Source: Glomus cerebriforme (taxonomy: Eukaryota > Glomeromycota > Glomeromycetes > Glomerales > Glomeraceae). Taken from it: a DNA stretch of 41,809 nt. Location of the stretch: assembly GCA_003550305.1 (NCBI GenBank), contig QKYT01000597.1:3775-45583 (forward strand), written 5' to 3'. The notes beneath the pieces were generated by a model. The model saw only the letters and a program-made list of their open reading frames with translations, did no database searches and was not told the DNA's origin. Of this stretch, positions 21,996 through 31,445 are shown one piece after another. The stretch's first letter is position 1, and each line of letters opens with the position of its first letter. The translations under genes and the position numbers were made by a program.

Positions 21996-23280
21996 TTTTT
22001 ATTTTTTATTTTTTATTATTTTTTTTTTTTTAAGAATATTACGAAAAAATTTAAATAAAGTAATAATATAAATAAAGATTTTTTTAAGGATAACTCATTA
22101 AAAAAATCAGTTTATTTAAAATATATACAATAAATCATACTCCTTTTATATAGGGAGATTAACTGTTCACGGATGGAAAAAGGTGGGAGAGAAGGATTTT
22201 TTTTTTTTTTCTATTTTATTAGTTTTTTTTTTAAAAAAAAATCTATTTATATTCAAATGGATAAATTATTAAAAAAGTTTCGGTAAAAGGTTAAGTCTAA
22301 GAAAAACTTTTTTCTATAAAAGTGAAAGTTTTGCGAATAAAAAAAAAACAAAGAGAATGACGTTCTAAATTTTTGATGTTCTGCAAAATATGTATGCTAC
22401 GGGTAAATGCAAGAAACATAAAAGAATTAAGGAAACAACTGTAATTATTGTATAATTGAGTATATATACGAAATATCTAAAAATAATTAACAATCATTTC
22501 CAAAATAAGTTAACTCAAACTAAGGTCAAACGTTAATTTTTAAAAATGTTAATCAATTATCAAATTACACACAATATTAGCGCCCAATGCCGTAACAATA
22601 ATAACGGGATTCGTTTAAGGATATTTAGGATATTTATTCAATTTTTTTTTTTTGATCTAAGGATTTAATTAAATAGAAAATCACAAATTTTTCTTGCCAA
22701 TCAATAAATTAAAGAAAATCTTTAAAATCGGGTGATCATTAGTACTATTATTTCACCAACCCCTTTTCGCAATACATTGCATATTTCATCACCTTGTATA
22801 GTAAAAAAGTTGAACGGCAATGGGTCGTTTGATGGTTATAAAACTTACATATGGTATCACTACATAAATTTTATGCGAAGATTTATTAGTCTTTCTGAAT
22901 AATTATTAAATAATTATTTATATTATTTATATCCGAATTTCCTTATATAGAGAGATCGGATAATTTTGTTGATACTTATTTACAACCACAATAGACAAAA
23001 AATGTAATTAATTACACGTGATCCGGGAAATATTAATATATAAGAACCCTATGACGTAAAAAACTACCCGATACCCGATTTGCAAAATCATCTGAAGAGG
23101 GGATTCTCTATATAAAAATTGATGATGAATTAAAATTTTTTAGAATTTTCTATTATAGGAGGTTATAAGCGTTATTTTTGACATTTTGATAAATAGGTTA
23201 AAATAAATAAAATAAATAAAAGTGAGTTTCTTCTTCTTTAATAAATTTTTAGATACTCCAGACTACAACATGTATTATTT

Positions 23281-23381
23281 TTTTAAGATTTGACATTATG
23301 TTAAAAACTAATGCTAAGCCCCTCCCATCGGAAGAACCGCCTCGTCTATTTTTTTGAATGTGATAGGCACGGTTTAACTTG
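23281..23381 (-). mobile_element. Possible short retroposed insertion (101 bp) flanked by an 18-bp direct repeat
   Basis: CTACAACATGTATTATTT occurs perfectly at 23263-23280 and 23382-23399, and bounds 101 bp. Read on the minus strand, the insert ends in CTTAAAA just before the repeat, as expected for a short A tail. Its middle (GGCGGTTCTTCCGATGGGAG) is far more G/C-rich than its surroundings. Together these suggest a SINE-like or truncated LINE insertion. No proper tRNA-like A and B boxes can be matched, so the origin stays open. Confidence 0.5.
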
Positions 23382-23428
23382 CTACAACATGTATTATTTC
23401 CGTCAGCAGTGTATGAAATCTTTTTGCG

Positions 23429-23469
23429 TAATTTGCGGAACACAACTTAATTTGAATTTCCGCAAATTA
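23429..23469. repeat. Hairpin TAATTTGCGGAA / TTCCGCAAATTA
   Basis: A perfect 12-bp stem (23429-23440 with 23458-23469) encloses a 17-nt loop. Related TTGCGCAAC-type motifs lie just after it (about 23489-23497) and at 1676-1743. The hairpin may be part of a small transposable element. It sits about 200 bp beyond the 3' end of the BTB-TLDc gene, too far to be called its terminator. Confidence 0.5.
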
Positions 23470-23674
23470 ATTACCCAAAATGAGTTTTTGCGCAACAAGT
23501 ATTTAACTTGAATTTCTTATACGTACACATTTTCAATGACATAAAAATACAAGTCACGGGATTAACTATAGTCACATGTTACTTAGTTAATAATCTATTT
23601 TATCAAATAAATAAAAAGTATAATTAAGAATCATAACGAATCCGCGTCAACATAAAAATAAAAATAAAGTATAA

Positions 23675-25513
23675 TTAAGAATCAATAACTTGAAATACTT
23701 CAAATTCTTCCACAGAAAATATATCTTCAGTTTCTCTGATCGGTCTTTCATATGAACTTTCTTTACAAGAACTATAACAATAATTATATCCCGAAATTAC
23801 AAGATCATCATTACCAAATGATGGAACTCTATAAGGACTATTCACTATAGCGGAGTTTTCATCTTTTACCCGACTTAAAATATAACTTTCAATTTTCTCT
23901 TTATTAAAAGAGAATATAAAACTATTTTTAGTAACGCCAGAGCTATAATCAGACTTCCACGCAGTTGGATTATACCCTCCAAGAATTTCATTACTGTCTT
24001 TCACTTTAATAATTATTACAGTAGATGATCGATTATCACAAATCTGATGGAAACTAGAAGGTGTAAACCCATCACGAGATCCACGAAACAACAATTTGAA
24101 TTCATAAGAATTTGATTTATAAATCCAACTGAATATTGAAGTATAAATGTTTGCGATCCATTCTGAAATTAATTCGGTATGTTGTTTTGAAATAATCTTT
24201 GAATCAATTTTTGATGACATAATTTCTTTAGTTATTCGAGGTTCTGATTGAGATTCTTTATTTGTCTGAGGTTCTGATTGAGATTCTTTATTTGTCTGAG
24301 GTTCTGATTGAGATTCTTTATTTGTCTGAGGTTCTGATTGAGATTCTTTATTTGTCTGAGATTCCGGTTGAGGTTCCTTATTTGTCTGAGATTCTGATTG
24401 AGATACTTTATCCGTCCGAGATTCTGATTGAGATACTTTATCCGTCTGAGATTCTGATTGATATTCTTTAGTCACTTGAGCTTCCGATTGAGATTCTTTA
24501 GTCACCTTAGTTTCCGATTGGGATTCCTTAGTCACCTGAGATTCTGGTTTAACCTCTTTATTTAAACGAGATTTTGATTTATTACTCAGATTATTATTAG
24601 GATCTAAAAAATATTTAACTAAATTTTTACTCAATTCCTTTGGTAAAACTTTCTTATAAGGTAATACTTTATCAAAAAATTCTTTTGAAGTTAAATTCAA
24701 GAATCTAATAAAAGGAATACATTGTTGTAAGGTATTCCTTAAAACATTGAATTCATCTTTTGAAAGGATCGTGGGATCAGAGGGAAGTTCTGGATGCTGA
24801 GCAAATCCCCATTTAAGTACATGTTCCCATACTTGAATTTCGTTCATTTGAATATTATCACTTTTAATAAGTAAAATTAAAAGTTTTTCAGATATTGAAC
24901 AGAAATTCGGTGATTTGAATATCTTATCTGGATCTTTGGAAAATAAATCTGTACAATATTTTTGAAGTTCCGAGAATGAACCTTTTCCAAAGCATGTCTT
25001 AAAAATAGAATCAATATTTTGTTCTATCCAATTCGCATTGTCTTCGATAAGAGAAGACTGTAAATGAATAACCAATTCTTGAAGATTAAGTTCATTAGCG
25101 GCAACCAAGATTTTAATGATATCTGAAGCATCATATTCTTCCAAAGAAAGTCTTCCACCATAAATGTACCTAAAGTAAACCATTTTGAAGAAATTAATCT
25201 TTTTTTTTTATAATAAGTAATTAATTGTTTGTATTTTACATATATAATTCTTTTCTTACCTTAAAATTACATTAAAAATTTCGGGTAAAATATTCGGTAA
25301 TTTAATATGTACCAAAGTTCCATCATTTTCTTTTTTATAAGTTGACAAAATTCTCCGCAAATAAGGAGAACGATAATTTAAAATAACCATATGAGCTCGA
25401 AATATTTTTACATAAGGATCATTACCAACTTCAATAGTAATATCATAATATTCGTCATCATCTAAAATTTCAAGCAAATTTTGTGATAATTTTGGTAAAA
25501 ATTTATCATTCAT
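23675..25513 (-). CDS. BTB-BACK-TLDc domain protein with an internal decapeptide repeat
   Basis: Two exons (25513-25260 and 25169-23675) across a GT-AG intron give 582 aa. The intron splits an Arg codon in ILRYIYGGRLSLEEYDASD. The BTB domain covers about residues 10-120 (DDDEYYDITIEVGND, then FRAHMVILNYRSPYLRRIL), and a BACK region about 125-260 (IQVWEHVLKWGFAQHPELPS, then TLQQCIPFIRFLNLTS). A repeat linker spans 291-400. A TLDc domain fills the C-terminus from about 410 (ELISEWI, FKLLFRGSRDGFTPSSFH, EILGGYNPTAWKSDYSSG, NSFIFSF). BTB-BACK proteins commonly bind Cul3 as substrate adaptors; TLDc domains are linked to oxidative stress and V-ATPase. This architecture is greatly amplified in Rhizophagus. 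Start chosen at MNDKFLPKLSQ; the codons before it in frame lack an ATG. Function and partner unknown. Confidence 0.92.
24224..24553 (-). repeat. In-frame minisatellite: 11 units of 30 bp inside the BTB-BACK-TLDc gene
   Basis: The 330 bp encode eleven decapeptides in exact register, from ESQVTKESQS-like through ESQTDKVSQS and EPQTNKESQS to EPRITKE (protein residues 291-400). Four units (24241-24360) are identical at the DNA level, which points to recent unequal exchange or replication slippage, while outer units are diverged. The repeat lies in the linker between BACK and TLDc, rich in Ser, Gln, Glu and Lys and probably disordered. A plus-strand frame at 24262-24471 is an antisense artefact of the same repeat. 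Confidence 0.95.
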
Positions 25514-26850
25514 TATTTTTTTCAAAAAGGATGAAAAAAAAAAAAATAATTATTTTAAAAACTAGCAAACTTTTTGGTTTGTTTTTGTTTCCCGAATTGG
25601 AAATTTATAAACCAATAAAAAAAAATTGTACGACAATAACTCGTTTTGATTCTAATCAAATCAGTAGTGACTGCATGGAAGATATTATTATAAACAAGGT
25701 GATTTTATAAAGGTAAATTTGCACTTTGCAGACATATTGATCTACATTCCGCCGGACCATTAAAATAAACATGATTCTAATCCTACAATTCCTTATCCTA
25801 ATACTAACCACCTAACCTAACCGGCTAATCCTAACCCGCATAGTGTAATATGATTTTAAGATCATAACTCTAATCTAGTCAGAATAAATTAATAAATCCA
25901 TTGATTGTATATTTGGCAGACCCTATATACAATACTTTAGGTATCAGTACATGAATAACAGTCATTAGATTTAATTATTATTATAATATTATTTATTAAT
26001 AATATTTTATAATAAAATAAATAAACCAATAAAAATTTGATATATTCAATTACAATTGACTGGTTTATTTTTCATACAAAAGAATAAATAATATGATTTG
26101 TATATGATTACATAAATATTTAATATAGAAAAACAAATTTAAGATAAATACAAATCATATTGCTGTTTTCAATTTAGTGCAACCAAGCATTTTTTAGGTT
26201 GTATTACATGAGGAAATCAATTTTCAAGTTTACATGTGATAATAAACCAATAAAATTTTTAATAACCAATGAAATTATTGGTATTACGTGATTAATTTCA
26301 AATGAAAAAAAATCTTTTAAAAAATATAAACTACTTAATATGCTTAAAAACCCTATAACACATAAGTAAAATTGCTAATAAATACTTTATCTAGCTTTGT
26401 TAAATCAATAAATTATAAATATGAACCTTTTATTTTAAGAATTTAGCTTTCTTTTATGTTAAATTATCAAAAAAAATATTTTAAAGTGGAAATTAAGAAA
26501 ATTTACAAAACTTTATAGTTTGAAAACCAATACTTACTTGATAAATATTATATTTATAACTTTGTAAATATGTAATTTATTATTAAACTTTTGAATAATT
26601 CAGAAGAAATTGCAAGAAATCAGGCAAACAAAAAAGTTTTATTAAAAGCTTTTGTAAAAAAAAATGGAGGAAATCAGAGTAATCAAATTAGATTTTCTTA
26701 TAGTTATACAATCAGGCTGGTTGCATTAAATTAAAAATGGTGATAATTTATACTGTAAATTAGTATGTAAATTTAAAATATTCAAAAAAAATATTAATAA
26801 TATTATATAAAATAAAATTCTTATTTCAAAATAAGTAAAAAGAAATAAAG
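25514..26850. other. Upstream region of the BTB-TLDc gene, no second gene
   Basis: Contains the promoter of the BTB gene near 25514-25720. A CCTAA-rich patch follows at about 25775-25845 (TAACCACCTAACCTAACCGG and similar), then diverged A/T-rich DNA with repeated CCAATAAAA-like motifs (26023, 26246). A 75-codon plus-strand frame (25483-25710) overlaps the gene start and has no family features. Confidence 0.5.
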
Positions 26851-27332
26851 GAAAGCTCGAGCAAAATTCATCACTATATTGGAGATTTACCTATGAACGA
26901 ATTCAACAATCCTATTGAGTGCTCCGTCATACGTGACCTTTGCGCTTTTTTTAGATGGAAAAACAGGATACATAGGGTTATAAAGGAGGGATCTAGAGTA
27001 GGGGATATTGTTATTAGAAAGGTTGGTAAATTAGCTAAATTAACGGAGGGTATGTATAATAATGCTTTGTATGAACATTTGGATTTAAAGTTAGATTTAC
27101 ATAACAATTTATTAGATAGATTAGTTAGTCATTTTGATTCATCACAGGTACAAGGTCGGGAAGTTTAGATAATGATTGAGATCAGTCCTTGGTAACAAGA
27201 CTTTCCTTTTAAATCTGCTCTTCACATAACAAGTTATGCTTTTCTTTCATAGCGGGTATATTCGTGATTTATCTTTCATAATTATGTATTCTTTTTAGAA
27301 CTTTAATAATTATAATAAATACGATTAACTTG

Positions 27333-27410
<78 letters not shown>
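26851..27410 (+). mobile_element. 5'-truncated LINE 3' end with a 74-nt poly(A) tail
   Basis: The fragment ends in AATAAATACGATTAACTTGTCTT-type sequence (split here: AATAAATACG, ATTAACTTGTCTT) followed by an uninterrupted A run from 27337 to 27410. AGAAATAAAG before the fragment (26841-26850) recurs after the A run (27411-27419 plus preceding A), a likely target duplication. The same 3' UTR is present in inverse orientation at 8901-9106 and, more diverged, at 28923-29100. A frame at 26893-27168 (91 codons) is probably the C-terminal end of the element ORF2, ending at GGTACAAGGTCGG, which is also found in the 29.1-kb copy. The long pure A tail suggests a young insertion. Confidence 0.85.
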
Positions 27411-27412
<2 letters not shown>

Positions 27413-28922
27413 AATAAAGAAAAAAGTAAAAGGATACATCATAAAAAAACTAGAAAATAGTTTATAAACATGATTATGGATAGCTGCAAAATAATACAGT
27501 TATTTAATAGGAATATTAAAATATTATCAAATTGTAAAGCAGTTCAGATAATATTTTAACATCCCTATTAAATATGTAATTTTATCATAGAAAATATTTT
27601 TTATCTCATAATAAAAAATAAAGGTAAAAAACTTTTAAAATCATGTTTAAAATGTTTTAATTTCAATATAATAAAAAGAAAAAATTTTTAATATTTTTAA
27701 TACCCATTTAATATTTACATTTCAAATTGAAATAATAAAATAGTTTATATGTATTTTATTAAATTTAATAAACAAATACAAAAATTTTTAAAAAAACTTT
27801 TAAAAATAAAAATATTTTTATTTATTCATATAAAATATTAAAATATTTATATTATTTAATATATTTGAGTATTTTTATACTTATTAAACAACTCTACTTA
27901 TTTAATAAAGGTTAGTTTATATTAAAAATTATGCTATAAAATAAAAAAATATATATATATATAATAAATTTTATTACAAAAACTTACTTATATCTATTAA
28001 ATAACTTTACTTATTAATAAAAGTTTAACCAAAATACTTAAATTATGCTACAAAGTATTTGCATAAAAATATAATAAAAATAAGTATAACTTTATAAATA
28101 TTTAAACTAGCTTAATAAAAATTAATATATGAATAGTCTTATACTTATTAAACAACTTTACTTAATCTTTAAAAGTATGTTTATTAATTATATCTTTTAA
28201 ATAATTTACTTAGTTTAATAAAAGTATTTTCAAAATGTTAAAATTTTTCTGTAAGTTAAAATAAAAAAATGTATTTATTAAAAAAAATATTTAAATAAAA
28301 AATATTTTTATATATTACAAATAAAACTTTTAAAAAATTTAAAGAAAAAAAAAGAAAAAAAAAAAAATATGTAGTTAAATTAATAATGTGCTTTTTTTTA
28401 AAAAAAAAACTTTTTTTTCTTTATTTTTAGGAACAGCTTTTTAGAATTCAAAATAGATAAAATAAAAGTATTTTTTTTTTATTTTTTTATATTTTATTTT
28501 TATTATTTTTTATTTTTATTTTTTTTAGAAATAGCTTTTTGAAATTAGAAATGTTCAAAATAAAGGTATTTTTTTATATTTTTATATTTTTTTCTTTATT
28601 TTTTTTTTTAGAAATAACCTCTTAAACTTTAAAATGAAGATATTTTTTTTTTTATTTTTTTTTTATATTTTATATATTGTAAACAAACTTTTTGATATAT
28701 TTAAATACTGTATAATATATATTTAATTATAATTTTCAAGTATTTTTTTATTATAACAATATTACAAATAATATAATAGTTTAACTTTTAATATTTATAA
28801 AAAATTAAAAAAATATTAAAAATAATTTTTTAAAAAATAATAATATAATAAATATATTAAAAAGTAAAAAAATAAAACATAAAAATTTATTCATAAAGAT
28901 ATTTATAATAATTATTATAAAC
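27411..28922. repeat. AT-rich region with two short tandem repeat families
   Basis: From about 27860 to 28230 a ~110-bp motif recurs about four times (TACTTATTAAACAACTTTAC, then TTAATAAAAGT). From about 28425 to 28650 a T-rich unit of roughly 85-95 bp recurs three times (TTTTTAG, GAACAGCTTTTTAGAATT-like, AAAATAAAGGTATTTTTT). Neither codes for protein. The rest is A/T-rich without recognisable features. Confidence 0.6.
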
Positions 28923-29104
28923 TTTTTTTTTTTTTTTAAGACAAGTTAATCGTATTTATTGTATATTATATCAAAAAGATGAATACATTCTATAAATTAT
29001 GAGTACACCTTCTAACAGAAAAGTGTAACTTATCATGCCAGATTTTTAGTTTGTAAAGGTGGAAATTGAAATAAATTTCCTTTAGCACGGGTGGCCCTTA
29101 CGCT

Positions 29105-30151
29105 TTACCTCAAATCTGCCGACCTTGTACCAATGTAATTATTTAGATTTATACTATCTACTTGTCTATTTACCCAATTATGAGCTGCTAAATTACCAAT
29201 AGAAAAATTACTACTATTATAAAAATCTATGTTATTATTATTATTACAATCTATAGAGTTACTATCATTACTACCTTTCGAATCCTTCATAAGGCCCACG
29301 AATTGCAGAATCTCTTTACAATGCATACTTTGAATCTTGTCTGTCAAATGGTGTATTTTTTTGAAGAAAAATTCGCTATGAGCTATGCCTTTGTTGATAA
29401 AATCCTGAATTACTTTAAAGCCTTGGATAGCAGCTTGTTGTTGTCTGGTCTTTTTATCTAATACTGGGTGTTTGAATTCGTCATAAGGAATATTGTTATA
29501 GATATACGCTATTTTTTTGTTATATGTGGAATCGTTAGTTGTAACTGTAGAAGTATTCGTACTTCTTGTGCTGGAGTTCAAATTCTGGATGGATTCCCAT
29601 TCTTTAACTGAAGTGCAATGTGGTATCCAAAGTTGATCATAAAAGTTCTTAATAAAGATGGACATAAATCTATCCATAATTTGAAAGGATATATTAAGTG
29701 AATGTGTGATAGTTCTAAGAGAATCGTGTGCAGAGAAGCAGACAATGGAGCGTAATAGGTAGAAAGATAAGGTATTATTTCCATTATCATCAATAATTTC
29801 AAAAGTAGAGAAAAATGTTGAGAACCAAGATTTGAGTGAGGTAATAATGCATTTTTCCTTGTCTGGATCATCATTTAAATGAGTGGGCCATTCATTTAAT
29901 TGTTGTGAAATGTTGGAGACTATTAAACTTTGTATTGTGAACCAAACGTGAACAACATTAGAGCATACGGTTAGGTGATATATAGTTTCCTTAGCCTTCT
30001 TATAATAGATGCATTTAAATGATAAGTATAGATCTGGATTCCTTTCAGCTATGATAGCCCCTACTAGTAACATTAAGTTTGACAATTTTAATTTGTGGAT
30101 AAAAGAAATATGAATGTCAGCGTTGAAACATAGATTGTTGTTACATGTCAA
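29105..30151 (-). pseudogene. LINE ORF, C-terminal region after RNase H (fragment)
   Basis: A 348-codon frame that forms the C-terminal end of the element protein. It contains CIYYKKAKETIYHLTVC; in related LINE proteins this place usually reads C-x2-C-x7-H-x4-C, so the second Cys appears to be replaced by Tyr. Poly-Asn stretches near the end (residues ~290-325) come from AAT repeats. It is in another frame than the RNase H fragment upstream, so the original ORF has been frameshifted between 30151 and 30358. The stop lies at the GGTACAAGGTCGG block shared with the 27.1-kb fragment. Confidence 0.7.
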
Positions 30152-30357
30152 AAAGAAAAACCATAAAAATGGCCAATTGGCAAAAGGGTAAGTTAAATCA
30201 TAAAGATCTTGGTTGTAATATAATGAAGCCCACTCTGTACTTATAGAGACATTATGTAGAAGTTTTAAAAATCTACACGGATTAATATCTATTGTTGTAT
30301 CTCCATTTCATATAAGAGAGTGAGGTAGGCATAGTCTATGATATGATGGATGAGTCT

Positions 30358-30804
30358 CTATTGATGCGAATTAATCCCTAATTTAGCTAAAGAGTTTGCA
30401 ATATTGTTTCCTTCGATATCTGAATGTCCTTTAATTTTAATAAAACTAATATCTAAATATTTATAAGTAATAAAATACCATATATCTATCAATAAATTAT
30501 AATTACAATAACTAAATAAATTGTGCATATCACTAATTATTCTATTATCTAAACTAAAATTAGTAACTACTTCTTTACTTTCTCTAAAAGCATCTAAGGC
30601 ACTTTGACTATCAGTATATAATGTATTAGAGAAGTGAAATGGTAATACAGAAACTGCCAACAAGATCGCTCCTAGTTCAGCTTTGGTTAAAGAAGGTAGA
30701 TAATGACAACTTCCTAAAAAACGCAATTGTGGATGTGAGATATTAACCCATCCTAATCCCATTTGGTAGCCATTATCATTAGTACAACGAAGAGAGCCAT
30801 CCAT
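30358..30804 (-). pseudogene. LINE RNase H domain (fragment, one catalytic Asp lost)
   Basis: MDGSLRCTNDNG, then TKAELGAILLAVS, LYTDSQSALDAF and IKGHSDIEGNNIANSLAK give the RNase H order. The last catalytic Asp (TADSLA in the copy at the left edge) is Asn here (IANSLA), which should cripple cleavage. The frame stops early after INSHQ, where the left-edge copy reads on. The reading frame with the upstream fragment (30895-31305) is the same but closed by stop codons. Confidence 0.8.
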
Positions 30805-30894
30805 GTATATATCAAAAGATCTATCCGTAAGATTAGAGTATTGATGTAATAAATCTGTTAATTGCTTAATGGTACCATCATTAGCAAAATAATT

Positions 30895-31305
30895 TCAGAT
30901 AAGTAATTCAGCTAATAAGATATCATCCGAGGAGAATTCAGTGAGATTAATTTCTGGCTTTGGTGTTAAAAAATCTAGTGCCGGTGGGGTTACTGATGGG
31001 TTAGTCGATACATAGTGAAGCGGCGAGAATTTTTTTGAAGAATCTTGTGGTAACGAATTGACTTTCGATAGTATGCTGAGGTGTGACCTGTCCGCTTTGA
31101 AAATACAGTTATTGCTTTCTTCGTCATTAAGTGGCATTGTAGTGAGCGAACAGGAGCCATGACATGGAGAAAGTTGAATATTTGAATTTCTGATTTCGTC
31201 ATAAATGTTGTTGGCAGAATAATGTTGAATGTCAAAAACCTCATCATCGCTTTTGGCTAAAATTTTTTCATAGAGTTGTAGAGTCGGAAGAGTAGACTGA
31301 ATCAT
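30895..31305 (-). pseudogene. LINE ORF linker between reverse transcriptase and RNase H (fragment)
   Basis: A 136-codon frame matching the corresponding part of the left-edge copy: LPTLQLYEKILAKSDDEVFD, LSPCHGSCSLTT (left-edge copy QCQGSCSFTL) and ADRSHLSILSKV. This is the part between the reverse transcriptase thumb and RNase H. Just upstream a TGA replaces a TGG (KKE-stop versus KKEW). Confidence 0.7.
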
Positions 31306-31445
31306 TCTTTTTTCCTATGATCTAAGGAGGGAAGGATGATAGGCTCTCTAAAAGTATAAAAATTAAAAGAAGGTTCCTTTGGTAATGTCAGAAGATATCT
31401 TTGACTCTCTAGAATTAGGTACGTAAATTCTACTGGGGTGGGACC

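Larger units (their letters stand above)
21996..23674. promoter_or_regulatory. Upstream region of the flippase gene / 3' flank of the BTB-TLDc gene
   Basis: About 1.7 kb without a supported gene. The right part of the flippase promoter has long A and T runs (22016-22032, 22195-22245). A CACGTG box lies at 23015-23020. Further right are a probable 101-bp retroposed insertion (23281-23381) and a 12-bp-stem hairpin (23429-23469), described separately. Short frames around 23249-23511 are on both strands of this repeat material and are not considered genes. Confidence 0.45.
28923..31445 (-). mobile_element. LINE copy 2 (2.5 kb), both ends and target duplication visible
   Basis: On the minus strand the element runs from 31445 (GGTCCCACCCCAGTAG) to an A tail of 15 nt (T run 28923-28937). 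TATTATAAAC(TTT) flanks it on both sides (28913-28925 and 31446-31458), a good target duplication. Order on the minus strand: reverse transcriptase C-terminal remnant (about 31445-31315), Cys/Ser-rich linker, RNase H, a post-RNase H region with a CIYYKKAKETIYHLTVC motif, and a 3' UTR ending AATAAATACGATTAACTTG. The reading frame is broken by stops and at least one frameshift, so this copy cannot move by itself. Confidence 0.88.

Noticed and set aside
23295..23365. A tRNA gene on the minus strand
   Set aside because: GGGGCTTAGCATTAG resembles an A box, but no acceptor stem, anticodon arm or B box can be folded.
24262..24471. Plus-strand protein of repeated SEVLIEILYL units
   Set aside because: Antisense reading of the 30-bp repeat in the BTB-BACK-TLDc gene.
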